Source of the DNA: Chitinophagaceae bacterium
GTDB taxonomy: Bacteria > Bacteroidota > Bacteroidia > Chitinophagales > Chitinophagaceae
Length of the DNA: 11,966 nucleotides
Reading direction: 5' to 3'
Assembly: GCA_025455245.1 (NCBI GenBank)
Contig: JALOMX010000024.1
Coordinates: 1-11,966 of the forward strand
This document shows positions 7,109-11,640 of the stretch, piece by piece. Both the position numbers and the translations under genes were made by a program. The notes beneath the pieces are model-generated. The model searched no databases. It saw nothing but the letters and a program-made list of their open reading frames with translations, and had not been told where the DNA came from. Each line of letters opens with the position of its first letter. The stretch's first letter is position 1.

Positions 7109-7214
7109 AACCTGAATAAAAACTGAGGCCGGATTCATTATTTGTTTAAGCTGCCTTCGTTTCTTTGCAAACAGCATTTACAGGGAAATATTTTTTCACT
7201 TATTTTAAAACACT

Positions 7215-8543
7215 TTGGAAACTGATATTTATTCATTTTTAATTGATGTTACCAATCCGGCTTTTATCAGTCCAGAAAAGGGAACCATCGTTGCATTTAT
7301 TTTAGTCGCTTTACTTTTTCTTTCATTTTGTGTATCAGGCGCAGAAGTGGCTTATTTTTCACTGACGTTTAAGGATATTAATTTCTTAAAATCAAAACAA
7401 CTTCCTCAATACAAAAGGATAGTAAACCTTCTTGAACAACCCAAAAGTTTGCAGGCAAGCCTGATTATTGCTAATACCCTTGCTAATCTATCCATCATTA
7501 TCATAGGTAATCACTTTCTGGATCAACTGATAGTACTCAAAAGCTATTGGATGATGTTTGGTGCAAAGGCAGCAATTATGATCCTGATCATTATAATGGT
7601 CGGAGAAGTATTGCCCAAAACCATGGCGGCTCAGAATAATATAAGGTTTGCAAAAGATGTAAGCCTCATCGTTGAGGTCGTGTATCTCGTTTTTGGGAAA
7701 CTCGCATCCATTTTAGTTTCTTTCAGTGATAACCTTGAAAAAAAGGTTCGGCAGAAAAACGCAACATCAAGTTTGGAAGAACTTAACCATGCCATAGACC
7801 TGACAACCGATGAAGAGGCCACACCTGATGAAAAAAATATTTTAAAAGGTATTATTAAGTTTGGAAACATCACCGTTAAGCAGGTAATGCGGACGCGGCT
7901 TGACGTAATGGGTATTCCACATCAGATGGATTTTGGGTCACTAAAGAAAAGATTGGTTGAATTGAGTTACAGCCGCCTTCCTGTTTATGACGGTTCACTT
8001 GATTCAATTAAAGGAATGATCCATTCCAAAGATCTTCTGGAGTATCTTGATAAACCTGATGATTTTGACTGGCATGGATTGATGCGGAAGCCATTTTTTG
8101 TACATGAACAAAAGCTTATTGAAGACTTAATGACTGAATTTCAGCAAAAGAGGATTCATTTTGCAATAGTAGCCGATGAGTTTGGAGGAACAAGCGGAAT
8201 CGTAACCATGGAAGATATTCTGGAAGAAGTTATCGGTGATATCCGGGATGAATTTGATGAGGAAGAGTCGGGGAATAAAAAACTCGACGATATGAACTAT
8301 CTTTTTGAAGGTAAGACCATGCTGAACGATGTTTGCAAGTTTATGCGCCTTAGTCCATCCACATTCGATGAAGTAAAAGGCGAGAGTGATTCTTTAGCAG
8401 GCCTGATTCTTGAAGTAGCGGGTGAAATACCTCAACCCGGCTCCGTTATTACGGTTGGTGATTTTAACTTCACCATTGAGCAGGTGCAGAAAAACAGGAT
8501 AGAAAAGGTGAAAGTCACCATAATTATGAGTAATTCAGAGTAA
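7215..8543 (+). CDS. gldE: GldE, gliding-associated CNNM/CorC-type membrane protein
   Basis: This 442-residue integral membrane protein has the hemolysin-C/CorC layout. A DUF21 (CNNM) membrane domain with helices near 23-48, 80-102, 112-135 and 148-170 is followed by two CBS domains (about 222-275 and 290-345), including the hallmark DEFGGTSGIVTMEDILEEVI, and a C-terminal CorC_HlyC domain (about 356-438). Next to gldD it fits GldE, which in Flavobacterium functions with GldD in gliding and type IX secretion; many non-gliding Bacteroidota also carry it. The start is TTG 7215: an in-frame TAA lies at 7206-7208, and the first in-frame ATG comes more than 100 codons later, inside the membrane domain. 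The gene ends 6 nt before gldD, so the two form an operon. Confidence 0.9.
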   Translation: METDIYSFLIDVTNPAFISPEKGTIVAFILVALLFLSFCVSGAEVAYFSLTFKDINFLKSKQLPQYKRIVNLLEQPKSLQASLIIANTLANLSIIIIGNHFLDQLIVLKSYWMMFGAKAAIMILIIIMVGEVLPKTMAAQNNIRFAKDVSLIVEVVYLVFGKLASILVSFSDNLEKKVRQKNATSSLEELNHAIDLTTDEEATPDEKNILKGIIKFGNITVKQVMRTRLDVMGIPHQMDFGSLKKRLVELSYSRLPVYDGSLDSIKGMIHSKDLLEYLDKPDDFDWHGLMRKPFFVHEQKLIEDLMTEFQQKRIHFAIVADEFGGTSGIVTMEDILEEVIGDIRDEFDEEESGNKKLDDMNYLFEGKTMLNDVCKFMRLSPSTFDEVKGESDSLAGLILEVAGEIPQPGSVITVGDFNFTIEQVQKNRIEKVKVTIIMSNSE

Positions 8544-8549
8544 AAGTTT

Positions 8550-9206
8550 ATGGTGCGTTTAATATTGATTGTGGTTGCCGTTTTGGGAATATTTTCATGC
8601 AATTCAGAATTTCTTCCAAAGCCTGTAGGTTATTTTAACATTGATTTTCCTGAGCATAAGTACAGGGTTTTTGATCAGCCCGGATATCCGTACAGATTTG
8701 AATATCCGGTGTATGCATCTGTGGTCAGGGATAGCAGCTATTTTGGGGATGCACCTGAGAATCCCTGGTGGATCAATATTGATTTTCCCGGGTTTAACGG
8801 AAGGATCTATGTAAGCTATAACATAATCGGTGGCAAAACAACCTATAAAGTAAAAGCAGAAAGTGGCGGCTACAGGGATAGTATTTCAACCAATACCTTC
8901 CCGGGATTAATTGATGGCTCCTATAAACTTACTTATAAACATAGTTCAAAAGCAAGCAGCATTGAAGATTCGTTGATCCACACACCCAACAATATTCATG
9001 GTATTTATTTCAGGGTAGGAGGTAATGCGGCAACGGCTAATCAGTTTTTCCTGACAGATACGGTTAAAAATTTTCTGAGGGGCGCGCTTTATTTTGACAC
9101 AACGCCAAATGAAGATTCTTTAAGACCGGTAAATGATTTTCTGATGAAGGATATGCTGCATTTGATTAATACATTTGAATGGAAGAAAGAAAATTCCAAA
9201 TCTTGA
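8550..9206 (+). CDS. gldD: GldD, gliding motility lipoprotein
   Basis: This 218-residue protein begins with a lipoprotein signal, MVRLILIVVAVLGIFSCNSE, with lipidation expected at Cys17. The mature N-terminus, FLPKPVGYFNIDFPEHKY, is the characteristic GldD opening. The rest is a single soluble domain with the conserved WWINIDFPGFNGRIYVSY and a HGIYFRVGGNAAT segment. GldD is required for gliding and secretion in Flavobacterium and acts in the envelope with GldE, encoded 6 nt upstream. The final codons (ENSKS, TGA) are written in sequence that already belongs to the GGAATTT repeat block that follows, so the extreme C-terminus may have been altered by it. Confidence 0.93.
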   Translation: MVRLILIVVAVLGIFSCNSEFLPKPVGYFNIDFPEHKYRVFDQPGYPYRFEYPVYASVVRDSSYFGDAPENPWWINIDFPGFNGRIYVSYNIIGGKTTYKVKAESGGYRDSISTNTFPGLIDGSYKLTYKHSSKASSIEDSLIHTPNNIHGIYFRVGGNAATANQFFLTDTVKNFLRGALYFDTTPNEDSLRPVNDFLMKDMLHLINTFEWKKENSKS

Positions 9207-9292
9207 AATTCCAAATTCCAATTTTTTCTGTGATTTGCATTTTGGAATTTGAGCATTGGAATTTGGAATTTGATCATTGTAATTTGGAATTT
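9191..9292. repeat. AT-rich GGAATTT repeat block with a 16-bp inverted repeat
   Basis: AAATTCCAAATTCCAA (9206-9221) is exactly complementary to TTGGAATTTGGAATTT (9256-9271), with a 34-nt spacer. Further copies of the core lie at 9191-9200 (inverted) and at 9240-9250 and 9281-9292 (direct). The right side is a tandem array of units beginning CATT: 9254-9274 and 9275-9295 share 17 of 21 bases, and a shorter copy lies at 9238-9253. The block fills the whole gldD-DUF3109 gap and overlaps the last gldD codons. It could fold into a long AU-rich hairpin. I recall similar sequence between genes in other Bacteroidota genomes, but cannot check. Confidence 0.8.
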
Positions 9293-9297
9293 ATACT

Positions 9298-9873
9298 ATG
9301 ATAATAATTGATAACATATTGGTGAGTGATGAGGTGGTTGAGGAGCAGTTTGTTTGCGACCTTATTAAGTGTAAAGGAGGTTGTTGTGTTGACGGGGATG
9401 CGGGAGCGCCGCTATTGCCCGAAGAGCGTGCCAATATTGACGAAGTGCTGCCGGTGGTAAAACAATACCTTGGTGAGCGCAGTCTTGAAGAAATTGAAAA
9501 GCAGGGAAATTATGTATGGAATGATGAGTTTGGCTGGGTGACCCCTGCTATTGACGGTGGAATATGTGTATATGCAGTAACCGATGAAAAAGGCATTGTA
9601 AAATGCGCTATAGAACAAGCCTATCGTGAGGGTAAGGTAGATTGGAAGAAACCGATCAGTTGCCATTTATTTCCCATACGTATTAAGCAAAGTGAACATG
9701 GAGATCAGGAATATGTGAACTACGAACCACGTGAGGATTTGTGTAAGCCTGCCTGCAAACTCGGTAAAAAACTAAAGGTTCCCGTGTATCAGTTTCTAAA
9801 AGAACCACTCATCCGAAAATACGGGCAGGAGTTTTATGATACGCTGGAGGAGATCGCAAAAAAACATTATTAG
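9298..9873 (+). CDS. DUF3109 cysteine-rich protein
   Basis: This 191-residue cytoplasmic protein is rich in conserved cysteines: Cys20, 25, 29 and 30 in FVCDLIKCKGGCCVDGD, then Cys90, 103, 122 (SCHLFPIRI), 149 and 153 (DLCKPACKLGKK). The first cluster with the later SCHLFP motif matches DUF3109 and resembles the YkgJ-type zinc/iron-chelating fold. A metal or iron-sulphur site is therefore likely, but no reaction is established for the family. The ATG at 9298 follows the repeat block by 2 nt, with no ribosome binding site. It is probably co-transcribed with gldD unless the repeat hairpin ends transcription. It marks the right edge of the conserved chromosomal block; accessory-looking sequence follows. 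Confidence 0.88.
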   Translation: MIIIDNILVSDEVVEEQFVCDLIKCKGGCCVDGDAGAPLLPEERANIDEVLPVVKQYLGERSLEEIEKQGNYVWNDEFGWVTPAIDGGICVYAVTDEKGIVKCAIEQAYREGKVDWKKPISCHLFPIRIKQSEHGDQEYVNYEPREDLCKPACKLGKKLKVPVYQFLKEPLIRKYGQEFYDTLEEIAKKHY

Positions 9874-9914
9874 AAAATATAATTCGAATTGCGTAAAAAA
9901 AAGTTTAAGAAGAA

Positions 9915-9947
9915 TTTGGAAGTTTAATTTAAATGCATTCAACTTTG
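9915..9947 (+). promoter_or_regulatory. promoter for the leader peptide / attenuator
   Basis: TTTG (9915-9918) is followed after 21 nt by CAACTTTG (9940-9947), close to the Bacteroidota -33 TTTG / -7 TAnnTTTG pair (five of six -7 positions match). Transcription would begin near 9952, about a dozen bases before GTG 9966, leaving the in-frame ATG at 9933 outside the transcript. Confidence 0.55.
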
Positions 9948-9965
9948 CACAACAAAAAAATAAAC

Positions 9966-10061
9966 GTGATACGCAGTCTATTCCATATTAAAAATGCAAC
10001 ATGGTTTTGCCAGGAGGGCGATACCATTATTGCGGGGCCAATGGCGTATGGTGGATTGTAG
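9966..10061 (+). CDS. 31-codon leader peptide of a putative transcription attenuator
   Basis: A short frame runs from GTG 9966 (or, untranscribed if the promoter call is right, ATG 9933) to TAG 10059. After the start codon it reads IRSLFHIKNATWFCQEGDTI and then IAGPMAYGGL. The 30 elongator codons include 19 of the 20 amino acids, lacking only Val. Single Trp, Cys, His, Tyr and Met codons are all present. A hairpin can form within it: ATGGTTTTGCC (10001-10011) with GGGCGATACCAT (10016-10027 read as the 3' arm). Its Ala-Gly-Pro codons (10032-10038) can pair with the 5' arm of the terminator downstream. I do not recognise the peptide. A leader-peptide role is inferred from this architecture; a small functional peptide is the alternative. 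Confidence 0.55.
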   Translation: MIRSLFHIKNATWFCQEGDTIIAGPMAYGGL

Positions 10062-10085
10062 TGATGACAATACATTATAACAAAG

Positions 10086-10112
10086 AAGCCTCGCGAATTG
10101 CGGGGCTTTTTT
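10086..10112 (+). terminator. intrinsic terminator with a competing antiterminator partner
   Basis: AAGCCTCGC (10086-10094) pairs with GCGGGGCTT (10100-10108), nine pairs with one G-U, loop GAATT, followed by a run of T to 10112. The decamer ATTGCGGGGC of the 3' arm (10097-10106) is repeated exactly at 10029-10038 inside the leader peptide. That upstream copy can therefore capture the 5' arm (10030-10038 with 10088-10096, nine pairs) and prevent the terminator. This is the geometry of ribosome-controlled attenuation. Confidence 0.85.
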
Positions 10113-10185
10113 AATGCCTAAAAAAAATATTGGATGAGCTATATGTAAAAAAGTAAAATCGAAATCTTATGACAAAGAATTGTAA

Positions 10186-10347
10186 ATGATGTTGATGCAA
10201 AATAAGAAATATATGCAAGCCGACAAATGGATTCTACATTGGGAAAGACCTGATTTTACAGGTGTTTCATGGGATTGGTTTGTAAGTATCCAAAGGAATG
10301 TAAGCCTGTTTTACAACCGTAAGTTTCTGTATACGATTACTGGATAA
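10186..10347 (+). CDS. small tryptophan-rich ORF, function unknown
   Basis: A 53-codon frame from ATG 10186 to TAA 10345 lies alone between two terminators (10086-10112 and 10368-10402). An in-frame TAA sits immediately before the ATG. The peptide contains KWILHWERPDFTGVSWDWF: four Trp, with several Phe and Tyr, and a basic second half (QRNVSLFYNRKF). There is no signal peptide or membrane helix. The location, downstream of an attenuator-like leader and ended by a terminator, suggests it could be the regulated gene of that unit. It could also be a chance frame or a gene remnant. I recognise no family. Confidence 0.4.
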   Translation: MMLMQNKKYMQADKWILHWERPDFTGVSWDWFVSIQRNVSLFYNRKFLYTITG

Positions 10348-10367
10348 AAATTGAATGTTCAGTAATG

Positions 10368-10402
10368 AAGGAGCCGGTTGTTGAAAAGCAATCGGCTCTT
10401 TT
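10368..10402 (+). terminator. intrinsic terminator after the small Trp-rich ORF
   Basis: GAGCCGGTTG (10371-10380) pairs with CAATCGGCTC (10389-10398), ten pairs including one G-U, loop TTGAAAAG. AAG/TTT extends the stem by three more pairs. The tail is TTTTCATTTC. It separates the attenuator/ORF unit from the tRNA cluster, which should therefore have its own promoter. TACTTTTT at 10460-10467, just before tRNA-Gln, is a weak candidate. Confidence 0.75.
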
Positions 10403-10471
10403 CATTTCACGGCATCAATTAAAAAACGGACAAGGTGCCGAAGGGTATTTTATTGCCATTACTTTTTTCAA

Positions 10472-10543
10472 TATCGGGTGGTGAAGCGGGAAACACGCCT
10501 GTTTTTGGAGCAGGAGTCAAAGGTTCGAAACCTTTCCTGATAA
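10472..10543 (+). tRNA. tRNA-Gln (anticodon UUG)
   Basis: A full 72-nt cloverleaf can be folded. The acceptor TATCGGG pairs with CCTGATA (one G-U). The D-arm has a 3-bp stem GTG/CAC with GGG in its loop. The anticodon stem CCTGT/GCAGG encloses TTTTGGA with U33 and anticodon TTG (10505-10507). A 4-nt variable loop follows, and then the T-arm AAAGG-TTCGAAA-CCTTT. The discriminator is A (10543) and CCA is not encoded. The U1-A72 end is typical of glutamine tRNAs. It is the first member of the cluster. Confidence 0.85.
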
Positions 10544-10553
10544 CGGATATATG

Positions 10554-10596
10554 TTGACGTTAGCTTAACGGGTTAAGCCTCGCAATGTTCATGCGG
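10554..10596 (+). pseudogene. tRNA 5'-half remnant with a GUU (Asn-like) anticodon arm
   Basis: TA at 10561-10562 is followed by a canonical 4-bp D-arm (GCTT-AACGGGTT-AAGC, 10563-10578), one base, and a 5-bp anticodon stem TCGCA/TGCGG. This encloses a 7-nt loop ATGTTCA with U33 and anticodon GTT (10587-10589). Position 37 would be C instead of the usual purine. Downstream there is no T-arm with TTCRA in register and no acceptor strand complementary to 10554-10560. The spacing is too regular to be a likely accident, but it cannot be a complete tRNA. It may be a decayed gene whose 3' half was lost or replaced by the repeat sequence that follows. Confidence 0.35.
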
Positions 10597-10627
10597 AGTA
10601 TTGGGATAGCTTCAACCTGATAAGCGA

Positions 10628-10686
10628 AACGTCCCTGCCTACCGGCAGGCAGGCTCCTCCTTTCGTCGGAGAGACGTTGCTTGAAC
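10628..10686 (+). repeat. hairpin repeat, copy 1 (carries the 20-nt palindrome)
   Basis: The outer stem AACGTC (10628-10633) pairs with GACGTT (10673-10678), and inner CTCC pairs with GGAG around CTTTCGTC. The stretch 10654-10686 matches 10947-10979 (copy 2) at 31 of 33 positions, with the first 22 identical. Between GTC 10631-10633 and CTCCTCC 10654, copy 1 has exactly 20 extra bases, the palindrome annotated separately. Confidence 0.85.
10634..10653 (+). mobile_element. 20-nt palindromic element, copy A
   Basis: CCTGCCTACCGGCAGGCAGG is a near-perfect palindrome, off by one symmetric base pair. It interrupts hairpin repeat copy 1 at a position where copy 2 is continuous (GTC joined directly to CTCCTCC at 10946/10947). 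Read on the minus strand it encodes LPAGRQG-like peptide. I recall PAGRQ-type inserts in many Bacteroidota proteins, which would fit a dispersed palindromic element. The insertion boundary could shift by a base because of flanking C residues. Confidence 0.7.
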
Positions 10687-10763
10687 GGAAAGCATATCCG
10701 GCTTTTAACCGGAGGGTTGTGGGCCTGTCTGCATGCAGGTAGATTCGAATCCCACCGGGCCAA
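10679..10763 (+). pseudogene. tRNA-Lys (UUU) gene remnant, interrupted in the T-arm
   Basis: A D-arm-like GCTT-GAACGGA-AAGC (10679-10693) is followed by a perfect anticodon arm TCCGG-CTTTTAA-CCGGA (10697-10713) with U33, anticodon TTT (10704-10706) and A37. Then come variable GGGTT, T-stem GTGGG (10719-10723), a 20-nt insert, T-loop TTCGAAT (10744-10750), T-stem CCCAC, acceptor CGGGCCA and discriminator A. No 5' acceptor strand (TGGCCCG or a wobble variant) exists upstream; that position is occupied by hairpin repeat copy 1, whose end supplies part of the D-arm. Two extra bases lie between the D-arm and the anticodon stem. With the T-arm split and the 5' acceptor strand absent, it should not give a normal tRNA. 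Confidence 0.65.
10724..10743 (+). mobile_element. 20-nt palindromic element, copy B, inside the tRNA-Lys T-arm
   Basis: CCTGTCTGCATGCAGGTAGA is 20 nt, like copy A, with the same CCTGYCT...GCAGGYAG plan and a perfect central CTGCATGCAG. It lies exactly between the 5' T-stem (GTGGG) and the T-loop (TTCGAAT) of the tRNA-Lys sequence. Removing it restores a standard T-arm, and no target duplication is visible. Confidence 0.7.
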
Positions 10764-10773
10764 CAAATATTTT

Positions 10774-10847
10774 GGTGCTCTGGCAGAATGGTTTTTATGC
10801 GCCGGTGTGAAATACCGGAGATTGGGGTTCGATTCCCCGGGGTACCA
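10774..10847 (+). tRNA. tRNA-Phe (anticodon GAA)
   Basis: A 74-nt cloverleaf can be folded. The acceptor GGTGCTC pairs with GGGTACC, with wobble pairs 4-69 and 6-67. TG at 8-9 is followed by a D-arm with a 3-bp stem (GCA/TGC) and GG in the loop. The anticodon stem CCGGT/ACCGG encloses GTGAAAT with U33 and anticodon GAA (10809-10811). Variable AGAT is followed by T-arm TGGGG-TTCGATT-CCCCG. The discriminator is A and CCA is not encoded. G32 and U38 in the anticodon loop, the short D-stem and the G-U pairs make it unusual for a main phenylalanine tRNA. It may be functional but divergent. Confidence 0.75.
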
Positions 10848-10853
10848 CATGAT

Positions 10854-10925
10854 GCGGGTTTGCTGTAATGGCTAACAGGTCAGTCTCCAAAACTGAAGAT
10901 GAAGGTTCGAATCCTTCAACCCGTG
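10854..10925 (+). tRNA. tRNA-Trp (anticodon CCA)
   Basis: A 72-nt cloverleaf with good pairing. The acceptor GCGGGTT pairs with AACCCGT, with a G1-U72 wobble. The D-arm is CTGT-AATGGCTA-ACAG. The anticodon arm TCAGT-CTCCAAA-ACTGA has U33, anticodon CCA (10886-10888) and A37. Variable AGAT is followed by T-arm GAAGG-TTCGAAT-CCTTC. Discriminator G73 agrees with tryptophan identity, and CCA is not encoded. It starts 6 nt after tRNA-Phe, so the two are probably one transcript. In many bacteria tRNA-Trp lies near tuf and secE, so a copy in this cluster may be an extra gene or a relocated one. Confidence 0.88.
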
Positions 10926-10940
10926 CGAATATGAAAACGG

Positions 10941-10979
10941 AGTGTCCTCCTCCTTTCGTCGGAGAGACATTGCGTGAAC
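10941..10979 (+). repeat. hairpin repeat, copy 2 (empty site)
   Basis: AGTGTC (10941-10946) pairs with GACATT (10966-10971), and inner CTCC pairs with GGAG. GTC is joined directly to CTCCTCC, with no palindrome between. Compared with copy 1, a C-G pair in the outer stem has become T-A, a compensatory change that keeps the stem. It starts 15 nt after tRNA-Trp. Confidence 0.8.
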
Positions 10980-10994
10980 TAGATAATGTAAACC

Positions 10995-11029
10995 GCAACG
11001 TCCCCCTTCTTAGGTCGGGGAGACATTGC
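10995..11029 (+). repeat. hairpin repeat, copy 3 (diverged)
   Basis: GCAACGTC (10995-11002) faces GACATTGC (11022-11029) with one mismatch, enclosing CCCC (11003-11006) and GGGG (11017-11020). The plan GTC-pyrimidines-loop-purines-GAGAC-TTGC is shared with copies 1 and 2, but the inner arms differ. It ends 14 nt before the DUF458 start codon and would form the leader of that gene. Confidence 0.65.
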
Positions 11030-11043
11030 TTAAATGCAGCATC

Positions 11044-11520
11044 ATGACACAATGGAGAAGGTTGGATGGGCGGCGCATCCAGGAGCCTGTGGCCGGCGAA
11101 ATCGGGAGGATTTTGCAGGCAGAAGCCGCAGCAGGACATGAACTGAAAGTATGCATCGGAACCGATAGCCAGGTTAAGGGCCGCGTTATCGAATTTGCTA
11201 CTGTTATTGTATTTATCCGAAAGGGAAAGGGAGGGTTTATGCTTATAAGAAATGAGGTTACCACCCAACGGATGAGTATTAAACAACGGATGCTGAGCGA
11301 AGTAGCCAAAAGTATTGAAGTGGCTTATGAATTGTCACCGCTTTTTAGTCGTTATGGCGTAGACATGGAAATTCATGCCGATATCAATACCAATCCCGGC
11401 TTTAAAAGCAATGATGCATTACAGGAAGCCATGGGCTACATCATCGGTATGGGTTTTGCCTTCAAAGCCAAGCCGCATGCATTTGCATCAAGCTCTTGTG
11501 CCAATAAAATGGTGCAATAA
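11044..11520 (+). CDS. DUF458 (YkuK-like) RNase H-fold protein
   Basis: This 158-residue soluble protein resembles the DUF458 / YkuK family, predicted to adopt an RNase H-like fold. Visible features are VCIGTDSQVKG (Asp41, in the position of a first catalytic acidic residue), strand FATVIVFIRKG, a helical block QRMLSEVAKSIEVAYEL, a second acidic strand DMEIHADINTNP (Glu109, Asp113) and the C-terminal PHAFASSSCANK. A nuclease activity is predicted from the fold but not established. I chose ATG 11044; the frame is open a few codons further to a TTG at 11026, but that lies inside hairpin repeat copy 3. No Shine-Dalgarno. A terminator-like hairpin follows 40 nt downstream. Confidence 0.8.
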   Translation: MTQWRRLDGRRIQEPVAGEIGRILQAEAAAGHELKVCIGTDSQVKGRVIEFATVIVFIRKGKGGFMLIRNEVTTQRMSIKQRMLSEVAKSIEVAYELSPLFSRYGVDMEIHADINTNPGFKSNDALQEAMGYIIGMGFAFKAKPHAFASSSCANKMVQ

Positions 11521-11559
11521 AAGTGATGAAGTGAATTCAATAAAAAATGACCCTTAAAG

Positions 11560-11592
11560 AAAAGCTTGTCCGTCTGCGGGCGGCAGGCTTTT
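11560..11592 (+). terminator. terminator-like hairpin after the DUF458 gene
   Basis: AAAAGCTTG (11560-11568) pairs with CAGGCTTTT (11584-11592) with one G-U. The stem continues as CCGTC/GGCGG after a bulged T, loop TGCG. The T-run is only four bases. The centre (CCGTCTGCGGGCGGCAGG) loosely resembles the 20-nt palindrome and could be a degenerate copy. Confidence 0.55.
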
Positions 11593-11640
11593 ACAAAGGG
11601 AGAAAGTAATAATCAACCGGTATCCAAATGAACCGGAAAA

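Noticed and set aside
7141..7167. TTTG plus TTTCTTTG as a gldE promoter
   Set aside because: The spacing of 15 nt is too short for the phylum's -33/-7 pair and the -7 box lacks the A, so it was not listed as a feature.
9089..9277. 62-codon minus-strand frame
   Set aside because: It is made of the GGAATTT repeat and the antisense end of gldD; its Lys-Phe-Gln-rich peptide reflects the repeat.
9191..9295. CRISPR array
   Set aside because: The repeated units are short, AT-rich and without unique spacers of regular length, and no cas genes are present.
9933..9965. ATG 9933 as the start of the leader peptide
   Set aside because: It is in frame, but it would lie upstream of the predicted transcription start at about 9952; GTG 9966 fits better. 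Start mapping could reverse this.
10554..10763. A split or intron-containing tRNA joining the GUU 5' half to the Lys 3' half
   Set aside because: The 5' strand TTGACGT does not pair with the 3' strand CGGGCCA, and both halves carry their own anticodon arm.
10560..10850. 96-codon open frame on the minus strand across the tRNA cluster
   Set aside because: It runs antisense through the tRNA-Phe and tRNA-Lys sequences and the palindromes; its PAGRQ-like peptide comes from the repeat, so it is not a gene.
10628..11029. Hairpin repeats as integron attC sites
   Set aside because: Ends such as AACGTC...GACGTT superficially recall attC, but the RYYYAAC and GTTRRRY core sites are not satisfied, there are no cassette ORFs between copies and no integrase is visible.
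10795..11286. 163-codon open frame on the minus strand
   Set aside because: It is antisense to tRNA-Phe, tRNA-Trp, two hairpin repeats and the DUF458 gene, which has clear family motifs on the plus strand.
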